Assembly: GCA_045652425.1 (NCBI GenBank)
Contig: JAZRUG010000001.1
Location: 1 to 13,376 of the forward strand
Direction of reading: 5' to 3'
Length of the DNA: 13,376 nucleotides
Source: RGIG1995 sp045652425
GTDB taxonomy: Bacteria; Bacillota; Clostridia; Oscillospirales; CAG-272
Part shown: positions 5,513 through 12,540 of the stretch, one piece after another
How positions within the stretch are numbered: the first letter of the stretch is position 1
Layout: each line of letters opens with the position of its first letter
The notes under the pieces: model-generated
Databases searched by the model: none
Told to the model about the DNA's origin: nothing
Seen by the model: only the letters and a program-made list of their open reading frames with translations
Made by a program: the position numbers and the translations under genes

Positions 5513-7333
5513 ATGTCAATAACTAACGACAGACAAAAGAAAATAAGAAACTTTTCTATCGTGGCGCATATCGACCACGGTAAATCAACCCTTGCCGACA
5601 GAATCTTGGAACACACCCAATCTGTAGCAAAGCGCGAAATGGAAGAGCAGTTGCTCGACAATATGGACCTCGAAAAAGAAAGAGGCATAACCATAAAAGC
5701 GCGTGCGGTAAAACTCGATTATACCGCCCCCGACGGACAAGAGTATGTTTTGAATCTTATCGATACCCCCGGACACGTTGACTTTAACTACGAGGTATCA
5801 CGTTCGCTCAACGCTTGTGACGGCGCATTACTCGTTGTCGATTCAACACAGGGAATTCAAGCTCAAACTCTGGCAAATGCCTATCTTGCAGTTGATGCCG
5901 ACCTTGAGATAGTTCCGGTTATAAACAAGATAGACTTACCTGCCGCCGATCCCGACAGAGTGAGAAAAGAAATAGAAGACGTTATCGGCATACCTGCCGA
6001 AGGTTGTCCCGCTATATCCGCCAAAAGCGGTCTTAATATAGACCAGGTACTTGATAAAATCGTCAGCGATATTCCCTGCCCACAAGGCGACGTTGACAAA
6101 CCGCTTAAAGCATTAATATTCGACTCATACTACGATTCATATTTAGGCGTCGTAGTATATATCCGCGTATTTGACGGTCAGATAAAAAGCGGCGACGAAA
6201 TCTACATGATGGGTACGGGAGCAAGATTTACCGTAGTTGATGTAGGCACTATGTCAGCTTTCGGACTTGCAAAAGCCGAATATCTTGCCGCGGGTGACGT
6301 TGGGTACATTACCGCAAGTATAAAAAACGTAGCCGATACACGTGTTGGTGATACCGTTACAAATGCTGAAAACGGAATTGACACACCTCTTCCCGGCTTT
6401 AAAAAGGCAGTTCCCATGGTTTACGCAGGTATTTATCCCGCTGACGGCGCAAAATACGGCGACTTGCGCGATGCGCTTGAAAAGCTCCGCCTTAACGATG
6501 CCGCTTTAACCTTTGAACCCGAAACATCAGCAGCTCTGGGCTTTGGTTTTCGATGCGGATTTCTGGGCCTTCTTCACATGGAGATTATCGAAGAACGTAT
6601 CGAACGTGAATTTAACCTTGACCTCATCACAACTGCGCCAAGCGTTATTTATAAAATAGACAAAAAAGACGGTTCGACGGTTATGATTGATAACCCTGCC
6701 AACTATCCTTTGGTAGACGAGATTGAAACCGCATACGAGCCAATGGTTAAAGCAAGTATAATTACCCCTTCCGAATATATCGGCGGTATTATGGAACTTT
6801 GCCAGGACAGACGAGGCATATTTATAGATATGACCTACATTGATACTACAAGAGCAGAATTACACTACAGACTGCCTTTGAACGAAATTATTTACGACTT
6901 CTTTGATGCATTAAAGAGCCGAAGCAAAGGCTATGCATCGCTCGACTATGAAATTGCGGAATACGTTCCGAGTAAGCTCGTTAAGCTTGATATTCTGCTT
7001 AACGGCGACGTAGTTGACGCATTGTCATTTATTGTTCACGAAGAAAAGGCGTATGCACGAGGAAGAAAGATTTGCGAAAAACTTAAAGATAATATACCCA
7101 GACAGTTGTTTGAAGTACCCATTCAGGCAGCTATCGGCGGCAGAGTAATCGCGCGTGAAACGGTAAAAGCTCTGCGTAAAGACGTTCTTGCAAAATGCTA
7201 CGGCGGTGATATTACCCGTAAGAAAAAACTGCTTGAAAAGCAGAAAGAGGGTAAGAAGAAGATGCGCACACTCGGTACGGTTGAAGTTACGCCCGAAGCG
7301 TTTATGGCTGTACTCAAGCTTGACGACGAATAA
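5513..7333 (+). CDS. lepA: Elongation factor 4 (LepA), ribosome-associated GTPase
   Basis: A 606-residue translational GTPase that binds the ribosome and helps back-translocation, initiation or recovery of stalled complexes. The G domain has AHIDHGKST (18-26) as P-loop, RGITI switch residues (57-61), DTPGH (84-88) and NKID (138-141). It is followed by the beta-barrel domain, the EF-G-like domains, and the lysine-rich LepA-specific C-terminal domain (GGDITRKKKLLEKQKEGKKK at about 564-583). Length matches the family (~600). GGAG lies eight bases upstream of the ATG. hemW begins 25 bases after the stop, the usual Bacillota order lepA-hemW. Nothing is missing or truncated. Confidence 0.98.
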   Translation: MSITNDRQKKIRNFSIVAHIDHGKSTLADRILEHTQSVAKREMEEQLLDNMDLEKERGITIKARAVKLDYTAPDGQEYVLNLIDTPGHVDFNYEVSRSLNACDGALLVVDSTQGIQAQTLANAYLAVDADLEIVPVINKIDLPAADPDRVRKEIEDVIGIPAEGCPAISAKSGLNIDQVLDKIVSDIPCPQGDVDKPLKALIFDSYYDSYLGVVVYIRVFDGQIKSGDEIYMMGTGARFTVVDVGTMSAFGLAKAEYLAAGDVGYITASIKNVADTRVGDTVTNAENGIDTPLPGFKKAVPMVYAGIYPADGAKYGDLRDALEKLRLNDAALTFEPETSAALGFGFRCGFLGLLHMEIIEERIEREFNLDLITTAPSVIYKIDKKDGSTVMIDNPANYPLVDEIETAYEPMVKASIITPSEYIGGIMELCQDRRGIFIDMTYIDTTRAELHYRLPLNEIIYDFFDALKSRSKGYASLDYEIAEYVPSKLVKLDILLNGDVVDALSFIVHEEKAYARGRKICEKLKDNIPRQLFEVPIQAAIGGRVIARETVKALRKDVLAKCYGGDITRKKKLLEKQKEGKKKMRTLGTVEVTPEAFMAVLKLDDE

Positions 7334-7358
7334 TAAGTTCTGTATAGGGAGAAATATT

Positions 7359-8543
7359 ATGGAAAAAAAGCTCGGACTATATATACACATTCCTTTTTGC
7401 GAACACAAATGCGACTATTGCGACTTTTACTCCGTTACAAAATTTAACGACTACGTAAGATATACTGATTCCCTTTTGCTTCAAATGGAAGATTTTTCTG
7501 AAAAGACTTCAGATTACGTAGTTGACACTATATATATCGGCGGCGGTACTCCTACCGTCCTTCCGATCAACAGAATGCTTGAAATTATCGACGGTATATA
7601 CCGTAATTTTAACGTTTCTGAAAACGTAGAATTTACAATGGAAGCCAACCCCGCTACCGTTAACAAGAAAATGCTGAAAAAATATTATAAGGCGGGAGTA
7701 AACCGTTTAAGTTTCGGTATGCAGAGCGCAATCGACGAAGAACTCGTTTCTCTTTCAAGAATCCACTCATTTGATGACTTTGCAATAAGCTACGCTATGG
7801 CAAAAAAAGCAGGTTTTGAAAATATAAACGTTGACATAATGTACGGTATTCCGGGACAAACTCAACGTTCTTTGGGATATACACTTGAACAGGTATGCGA
7901 CCTTGCCCCTGCCCACATCTCACTCTACGGTCTAAAAATTGAAGAAGGAACCCCATTCTTTGAAAAAAAGGACAAACTCGAATTACCTGACGAAGATACG
8001 GAATATGAAATGTATAAATATGCCGTAGATTATCTCCGCTTCAGAGGCTATTGGCAGTATGAAATAAGCAACTTTTCAAAAGACGGCTTTAAGTGTAAAC
8101 ACAATCTAAAATATTGGAACTGTCAGGAATATCTCGGGCTCGGCCCCGCTGCTCATTCCTATTTTGCCAACCGCAGATTTTCACACAAGAGAAGCGTCTC
8201 TATGTTTATGGACGCCCTTGAATATATTGATGCCGGAATTAATATTATTGAAGAGGATTACACTGTAACACCGGAAGAACGTATTGATGAATATATTATG
8301 CTCAAATTAAGACTCGCTGAAGGACTTAACGTAAACGAATTCAAATATAACTTCAATAAAGATTTCAGCCAGATGTTCGAAAAAGAATTGAAGCTGTATA
8401 TAGACAACGGTTTTATGGAATTCAAAAACGGTAATTACTATTTCACAACAAAGGGTATGTATGTGTCAAACTACATTCTCTCGACCTTTATGACCAATGA
8501 AAGCGATATAACGAGAAACATTGCAAAAGGACTCGATAAATAA
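7359..8543 (+). CDS. hemW: HemW-like radical-SAM heme chaperone
   Basis: A 394-residue radical-SAM protein of the HemN/HemW family. HemW proteins bind heme and a 4Fe-4S cluster and are thought to deliver heme to membrane enzymes, unlike true HemN, which makes protoporphyrinogen. The cluster motif is Cys14, Cys18 and Cys21 in PFCEHKCDYCDFYS, followed by GGGTPT (61-66), EANP (95-98) and the NRLSFGMQS segment (115-123). The YLGLGPAAHS stretch and a C-terminal winged-helix-like region are also present. The frame stays open back to 7188 inside lepA, but ATG 7359 has AGGGAGA six bases upstream and begins with the family's LGLYIHIPFC. The usual next genes hrcA-grpE-dnaK are not here; a convergent polymerase operon follows. 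HemW rather than HemN is inferred from length, the CDYCDFYS motif and the lepA neighbour. Confidence 0.93.
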   Translation: MEKKLGLYIHIPFCEHKCDYCDFYSVTKFNDYVRYTDSLLLQMEDFSEKTSDYVVDTIYIGGGTPTVLPINRMLEIIDGIYRNFNVSENVEFTMEANPATVNKKMLKKYYKAGVNRLSFGMQSAIDEELVSLSRIHSFDDFAISYAMAKKAGFENINVDIMYGIPGQTQRSLGYTLEQVCDLAPAHISLYGLKIEEGTPFFEKKDKLELPDEDTEYEMYKYAVDYLRFRGYWQYEISNFSKDGFKCKHNLKYWNCQEYLGLGPAAHSYFANRRFSHKRSVSMFMDALEYIDAGINIIEEDYTVTPEERIDEYIMLKLRLAEGLNVNEFKYNFNKDFSQMFEKELKLYIDNGFMEFKNGNYYFTTKGMYVSNYILSTFMTNESDITRNIAKGLDK

Positions 8544-8583
8544 AATACTGTAGGCGTGGGCAAAGCCCACGCCTACAGTATTT
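8543..8583. terminator. Shared bidirectional terminator between hemW and the yolD-like gene
   Basis: AAATACTGTAGGCGTGGGC (8543-8561) and its exact complement at 8565-8583 make a 19-bp perfect stem with an AAA loop. The A-rich left foot and T-rich right foot allow termination in both directions. The last base of the hemW stop lies in the left arm, and the whole stop of the minus-strand gene (8573-8575) lies in the right arm. Confidence 0.92.
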
Positions 8584-8875
8584 CTATATCATATATATCT
8601 GAAAATTCAATCTCCCTATCCATAACAAGAATATTTTTGTTAGGCAGAATACAATGTATTCTGCCTATTTTCGTTTTATATCCTCCGCCGGAATAATAGG
8701 TTATTTTTATAACATTTCCCACCTGCAAGGCCTTTAGTTTTATATTTATTTCTTCAATTCTGTCACATAATAGCTCTGCCTTGGGAACTATTATTCTTTC
8801 TTTTGCTCTGTATGCCTCGTCAAGCCCCCGCAATGGGCTAAATGGGGCAAATATTTTTGCTCTTTCACTTCTCAC
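8573..8875 (-). CDS. YolD-like family protein
   Basis: A 100-residue protein with the YolD-like look: an N-terminal RAKIFAPFSPLRGLDEAYRAKE region and a beta-rich C-terminal half resembling a small barrel (VGNVIKITYYSGG through REIEFSDIYDIEIL). YolD proteins are typically encoded beside UvrX/UmuC-type Y-family polymerases and are presumed accessory factors; the biochemical role is not established. The start is GTG at 8875-8873, read inside the last codons of the polymerase gene, so the two overlap by 11 bases. AGGAGG lies about 11 bases upstream, within the polymerase coding sequence, which fits coupled translation. No signal peptide or membrane helix is seen. Confidence 0.82.
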   Translation of the reverse strand: MRSERAKIFAPFSPLRGLDEAYRAKERIIVPKAELLCDRIEEINIKLKALQVGNVIKITYYSGGGYKTKIGRIHCILPNKNILVMDREIEFSDIYDIEIL

Positions 8876-10139
8876 CTGATTTATGACCTCCTATCTGTCT
8901 GTTACGGTCTCTTTCCGTAGCACACTCGGCAAGGTCTCTTCCTTTTAAAAGAGAATTTTTACCGTATTTTCGGCGAATATTGTTTACCGCTTTCATTCGC
9001 GCATTTTCCTTCTGTCTTACGTTTTCATCCGTAAAAAAATTAAGCTGTTCACAAGTTGGCTTTTCAACGTTATTGAAACAAATACTTATTTTTCTTATTA
9101 ATTTTTTTCTGTCTGTAACACTCGGATAAATTTTTTCTATACCGCTTGTAACATCGCTTACAGCATTGGTAGAACTATTAAACTTATGTGTTCCGCCACT
9201 CCACTCTCTTTCTTTTCCTTCGTATCCTACGGTTATTGTCATTGACCTAGCAACCACGTCTTTATCAAAAAGCTCCATACAAAGATGCTCCGCCATTTCT
9301 TTTGCAATAATTAATCCCTCGGCAAAAGTATAACCCCTCGGCAATATCTGCGACGTACTGTATGAATGGCTTTTGGTTTTGTAGGATTTTATGTCCTCAA
9401 TAGTTGTAGGCTCTCTCCCCCACGCGTGATCAATATATATTTCCGCATCCACTCCAAGCTTTTTGTAAAGAGTTTTTTCGGGATAATGCGCCAGATCCCG
9501 CATAGTGTATATACCATAGGTAGCAAGTCTCCCCGCTATTCCTCTCCCGATATGCCAAAAGTCTGTTATCGGTCGGTGGTCCCAAAGAGTTTCTCTATAC
9601 GTTTCCTCGTCAAGTATTCCCATAAAATCAGAACTTTTCTTCGCCGTTATATCAAGAGCAATTTTTGCAAGATAAAGGTTTGTGCCTATACCGCAGGCGG
9701 CAGGTATACCGGTAGTCTTATAAACGTCTTGGCGAATCGTTTCTCCAAGCTCTACTGCAGTCATTTTATATAAAGGTAAATACTTTGTTACGTCCATAAA
9801 CACTTCGTCTATTGAATAAACGTGAATATCGTCTTTAGAAATATACTTAAGATAAACACCATAGACTTCAGCTGAATATTCAATATACTTTTTCATACGC
9901 GGAGATGCTTTTATATAATTGATATAGGACGGTATTTCGTATACTCGGCAACGGTTTTTTACGCCAAGTTTTTTCATAGCCGGGGTAACGGCAAGACAAA
10001 CGGTTGTTTGATTTCGCTCCGGATCGGCTACAATAAGTTTAGCGGTCATAGGATCAAGTCCGCGTTCAACACATTCTACAGAAGCAAAAAAAGATTTCAG
10101 ATCTATGCACATATATTGCTTTCTCATCGCCGTCTCCAT
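8865..10139 (-). CDS. Y-family DNA polymerase (UvrX/DinB/UmuC type), translesion synthesis
   Basis: A 424-residue error-prone polymerase expected to copy past damaged bases. The catalytic palm carries Asp13 in CIDLKSFFASVE and the acidic pair Asp111-Glu112 in YSIDEVFMD. The finger and thumb segments include GIPAACGIGTNLYLAKIALD (144-163) and FWHIGRGIAGRLATYGI (194-210). A little-finger domain follows, and QLNFF (365-369) looks like a beta-clamp-binding peptide. SIDEVF rather than SIDEAY, the C-terminal RNRQIGGHKSG, and the YolD partner point to the UvrX/YqjW branch, so I leave the symbol open. The ATG at 10139 follows GGAGG with six bases between. I see no GAAC-N4-GTTC LexA site upstream, so SOS control is not shown. 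Confidence 0.93.
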   Translation of the reverse strand: METAMRKQYMCIDLKSFFASVECVERGLDPMTAKLIVADPERNQTTVCLAVTPAMKKLGVKNRCRVYEIPSYINYIKASPRMKKYIEYSAEVYGVYLKYISKDDIHVYSIDEVFMDVTKYLPLYKMTAVELGETIRQDVYKTTGIPAACGIGTNLYLAKIALDITAKKSSDFMGILDEETYRETLWDHRPITDFWHIGRGIAGRLATYGIYTMRDLAHYPEKTLYKKLGVDAEIYIDHAWGREPTTIEDIKSYKTKSHSYSTSQILPRGYTFAEGLIIAKEMAEHLCMELFDKDVVARSMTITVGYEGKEREWSGGTHKFNSSTNAVSDVTSGIEKIYPSVTDRKKLIRKISICFNNVEKPTCEQLNFFTDENVRQKENARMKAVNNIRRKYGKNSLLKGRDLAECATERDRNRQIGGHKSGEK

Positions 10140-10279
10140 ATTCTCCCTCCTATATTAATATTTTTAAAAAAACAAACTCACAGCACTACTATTGTGCACT
10201 AAAAACAATTATTTTTCTCCCCAAAAACAAAAAATTACACATAATCAGCACAAAATAAGGGTGTTTTCTGCTTATTGTA

Positions 10280-10308
10280 TTGACTAAAGCGTCGAAATAT
10301 GTTACAAT
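10280..10308 (+). promoter_or_regulatory. Sigma-A promoter of the sugar transferase gene
   Basis: TTGACT (10280-10285) and TACAAT (10303-10308) are separated by 17 bases, so transcription should begin near 10315. AATAAG (10254-10259) and CTTATT (10271-10276) form an inverted repeat just upstream of the -35. In the ~90-base leader, AGTTTT-G-AAAACT (10360-10372) is a palindrome and ACTATAAAAA is repeated directly (10370-10379, 10382-10391). These are operator candidates only. The rest of the divergent gap from 10140 must also hold the polymerase promoter, but I could not place a convincing one. Confidence 0.7.
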
Positions 10309-10403
10309 TAGCGGTGTGTAGTTGCAAAATTTTAAGCATATTTTTAGCTTTGTGTTTTAAGTTTTGAAAACTATAAAAACCACTATAAAAAGGATGTGAT
10401 ATT

Positions 10404-11750
10404 TTGAAAAAGAACAGAGAGCAATTCAAAAGGCTTTTTAGACTTTTTCTGACCGGGGTTTTGGTGTTAGGTCAAACTTTGATATTTGCATACGTTTGGC
10501 TTAATTACTATAATGACAACATAGTTCTTCCATTCGTTCAAAAAGGAAATTGGTTTATTTATTTATTATATGCGCTTTTGTTAATCACATTCCTTCATTC
10601 ATTTGACGGGATTAAATACGGAAGATATCGCAAATCAAACGTTATCATATCACACTGCCTTGCTATTTTATTCACAGTATTCTTTTCATATTTGATAATT
10701 GTATTACTTTCTGCCGGTTTTATTACGGTATTACCGTTACTCGTAATGACGATAGTCAGTATTGCCGTATCATTCATTTTTGCTATATTCGGAGACTTCG
10801 TGTTCGGAAAAGTATTTCCCGCAAAAAAGACACTGATTATATATGGCGAGTACTCTCCGGAATTATTTATTGAAAAACTCAAGCATAGAAAAGATAAATA
10901 TAATTTGAAACAAGTGATTAACATCTCGGAAGGTATGGATAAACTCGAAGAAGCTATTAAGATTTCCGAGGGGGTTATTCTTTATGACATTCACGCCGAA
11001 ATGCGTAACAAGCTTTTAAAGATTTGTTTTGAAAATAACATCAGAGCATACACCACCACAAAAATTTCCGACGTATTGATAAGAGGCGCCGAGTGTATTC
11101 ACCTTTTTGATACTCCATTGCTTCTGTACAGAAATAACGGTATGACAGTAGAACAACGTTTCGTTAAACGTGCTATGGATATTGTTGTTTCACTAATAAT
11201 GCTTATTGTTTCATCACCATTTATGCTTATATCTGCTATTGCAATTAAAGCTTGCGACGGCGGACCGGTATTCTTCAGACAAAAAAGATCAACCATTAAC
11301 GGAAAAGTGTTTGAAATTCATAAATTCAGAACTATGATAGTTGATGCTGAAAAAGATGGTGCTCCCCGACCTGCCACAGACCACGATCCAAGAATTACAC
11401 CTATTGGAAAAATCCTTCGTGCATCAAGACTTGATGAACTTCCTCAGCTTTTAGATATCCTTGTAGGTAATATGAGCCTTGTAGGCCCACGACCTGAAAG
11501 AATAGAGCACGTTGAAGCATATACAAAAGAAGTTCCCGAATTCCAGTACAGATTAAAGGTGAGAGGCGGTTTAACGGGTTATGCACAGCTCTATGGCAAG
11601 TATAACACGACTCCCTACGATAAACTCCAGCTTGACTTGATGTATATTCAAAATTACTCACTTCTTCTTGATATAAAACTTATTTTGATGACAGTGAAAA
11701 TAATGTTTATGAAAGAAAGTACAGACGGATTCGAATCTAAAGAAAAATAA
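10404..11750 (+). CDS. Polyprenyl-phosphate hexose-1-phosphate transferase (exopolysaccharide-initiating sugar transferase)
   Basis: A 448-residue integral membrane enzyme of the WcaJ/WbaP/EpsL type, which moves a sugar phosphate from a nucleotide sugar to undecaprenyl phosphate to start capsule or exopolysaccharide synthesis. Four N-terminal membrane helices (about 13-35, 50-67, 82-104, 107-130) precede a cytosolic Rossmann-like region (142-235). The catalytic domain begins with the re-entrant helix KRAMDIVVSLIMLIVSSPFM (255-274) and has FFRQKR (290-295), FEIHKFRTM (303-311), RITPIGKILRASRLDELPQL (330-349), NMSLVGPRPE (356-365) and VRGGLTGYAQ (386-395). The start is TTG, with AAGGA about nine bases upstream; no better ATG fits the first helix. 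It stands alone here, without flippase or other glycosyltransferase genes, and a terminator follows. The sugar cannot be told from sequence. Confidence 0.92.
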   Translation: MKKNREQFKRLFRLFLTGVLVLGQTLIFAYVWLNYYNDNIVLPFVQKGNWFIYLLYALLLITFLHSFDGIKYGRYRKSNVIISHCLAILFTVFFSYLIIVLLSAGFITVLPLLVMTIVSIAVSFIFAIFGDFVFGKVFPAKKTLIIYGEYSPELFIEKLKHRKDKYNLKQVINISEGMDKLEEAIKISEGVILYDIHAEMRNKLLKICFENNIRAYTTTKISDVLIRGAECIHLFDTPLLLYRNNGMTVEQRFVKRAMDIVVSLIMLIVSSPFMLISAIAIKACDGGPVFFRQKRSTINGKVFEIHKFRTMIVDAEKDGAPRPATDHDPRITPIGKILRASRLDELPQLLDILVGNMSLVGPRPERIEHVEAYTKEVPEFQYRLKVRGGLTGYAQLYGKYNTTPYDKLQLDLMYIQNYSLLLDIKLILMTVKIMFMKESTDGFESKEK

Positions 11751-11757
11751 AAAAACA

Positions 11758-11792
11758 ATATGGTACATAGGCACTATGCCCGTGTACCATAT
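11758..11792 (+). terminator. Terminator of the sugar transferase gene
   Basis: ATATGGTACATAGGC (11758-11772) pairs with GCCCGTGTACCATAT (11778-11792) with one A-C mismatch and one G-T pair around ACTAT. It is followed by ATTTATAT and starts eight bases after the stop. It is preceded by an A-run, so it may work in both directions. Confidence 0.8.
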
Positions 11793-11807
11793 ATTTATAT
11801 CCTCCCC

Positions 11808-11834
11808 CTACTTTCTTTTAAGGAAAGAAAGTAG
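11808..11834. repeat. 11-bp CTACTTTCTTT hairpin
   Basis: CTACTTTCTTT (11808-11818) and AAAGAAAGTAG (11824-11834) form a perfect stem, followed by a second, shorter CTTTC...GAAAG fold (11840-11856). It is a relative of the hairpin at 51-78 and belongs to the same dispersed intergenic family. Confidence 0.65.
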
Positions 11835-11859
11835 GCCCGCTTTCTTTCGCAGAAAGCTT

Positions 11860-12065
11860 GGCAAAGAACTTGCCTCTCGGGTTTGTGCGAACTTTATTGT
11901 ATGGTCATTTTGAGTGGAGCGACTGAACAGTCGCGGAATCGAAGAATCCCATTATCGTTTTATATAATTCTATGGGATCCTTCGACTTCGAGGGCGTTGC
12001 CCTCTTCGCTCAGGATGATCATACTATATTTTTTGTACAAACCCATCTGTTCAAAGTTCTTTGCC
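11860..12065. repeat. 206-bp foldback (MITE-like) element with two side hairpins
   Basis: Nested inverted arms run almost end to end: GGCAAAGAACTT / AAGTTCTTTGCC (11860-11871, 12054-12065), GGGTTTGTGC / GTACAAACCC (11879-11888, 12035-12044), GTATGGTCAT / ATGATCATAC (11899-11908, 12015-12024) and TCGAAGAATCCCAT / ATGGGATCCTTCGA (11939-11952, 11972-11985). Each arm carries its own small hairpin at a matching place: GCGACT-GAAC-AGTCGC (11919-11934) and GAGGGC-GTT-GCCCTC (11990-12004). The right inner arm resembles the CCTTCGACTTCGCTCAGGATGA repeat I recall from intergenic DNA of many bacteria. The open frame across it (11883-12077) is not a credible gene. Confidence 0.8.
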
Positions 12066-12096
12066 TACTCTCCTTAAATAAAAACCCACCCGCATA

Positions 12097-12121
12097 TGAT
12101 ATGCACCCCAAAAGTTAGACA
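12097..12121 (+). repeat. IS left terminal inverted repeat
   Basis: It shares ACCCCAAAA and TTAGACA with the right end, allowing one base of gap on each side. The outermost bases TG match the IS3 rule, though the exact boundary in the TGATATGCA stretch is uncertain by a few bases. Confidence 0.75.
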
Positions 12122-12142
12122 CTTTCGGAGGTGCATATTTTT

Positions 12143-12505
12143 ATGTCAAAAAAAGGACAAAAGTTTAGAAAACACTCGGCAGAATTCAAAATATCTGTTA
12201 TACTAGATATGCGAGAACACCATTTAGGATTAAAGGAGACATCAAGGAAGTATGAAGTTGACCATCACAGTGTTGCACGGTGGGAACGCATATATTTAGA
12301 AGAAGGAGCTGAAGGTCTAATGAAAGAACGCCGAGGCAAAAACAACACAAGCGGCAAACGAGGACGTCCGCCCAAATTTGACAAAAAAACAGAAGAGGAT
12401 CTCATTGCCGAGAACCAACGACTTAGAATGGAGATTGAATACTTAAAAAAACTCGATGCCTTAGTTCAGAAAAGATTGCAAGAGGAAAAGAAAAAGCAGC
12501 AATAG
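12143..12505 (+). CDS. IS3-family transposase OrfA (helix-turn-helix)
   Basis: A 120-residue DNA-binding subunit of the IS transposase. Residues about 8-55 form the helix-turn-helix (SAEFKISVILDMREHHLGLK through HHSVARWERI). A linker with GKRGRPPKF (71-79) follows, then a leucine-zipper coiled coil (about 84-116). I chose ATG 12143 because GGAGG (12127-12131) is 11 bases upstream, whereas the GTG at 12131 lies on the Shine-Dalgarno itself. Alone it usually acts as a regulator; a -1 shift near its end makes the full OrfAB transposase. Confidence 0.9.
   Translation: MSKKGQKFRKHSAEFKISVILDMREHHLGLKETSRKYEVDHHSVARWERIYLEEGAEGLMKERRGKNNTSGKRGRPPKFDKKTEEDLIAENQRLRMEIEYLKKLDALVQKRLQEEKKKQQ
12445..12505 (+). 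other. Programmed -1 frameshift window between OrfA and OrfB
   Basis: The OrfB frame is open from 12439 and OrfA ends at 12505, so a -1 shift anywhere between them yields a fusion. Two slippery sites are visible: a perfect A-AAA-AAA heptamer (12445-12451) in the OrfA frame, and G-AAA-AAG (12490-12496). The second gives the fusion EEKKK-AAIVNELRQSYPLND, which keeps the usual IS150-type junction and so is preferred. No downstream pseudoknot was worked out. Confidence 0.6.
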
Positions 12506-12540
12506 TCAATGAATTAAGGCAGAGTTATCCGTTAAATGAC

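Noticed and set aside
7188..7358. Upstream extension of hemW into lepA
   Set aside because: The extra 57 residues are the lepA 3' end read in another frame; the ribosome site and family start are at 7359.
9366..9773. 135-residue plus-strand frame inside the polymerase gene
   Set aside because: It lies antisense to a complete catalytic gene with conserved motifs; composition is cysteine/serine-rich as typical of antisense frames.
10140..10260. LexA (SOS) box upstream of the polymerase
   Set aside because: No GAAC-N4-GTTC or close variant was found on either strand; GCAC...GTGC near 10185-10197 is too short to call.
11883..12077. 64-residue frame across the foldback element
   Set aside because: It is made almost wholly of inverted-repeat sequence and lacks a ribosome site.
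12131..12142. GTG 12131 as OrfA start
   Set aside because: The GTG overlaps the GGAGG ribosome site; ATG 12143 is correctly spaced.
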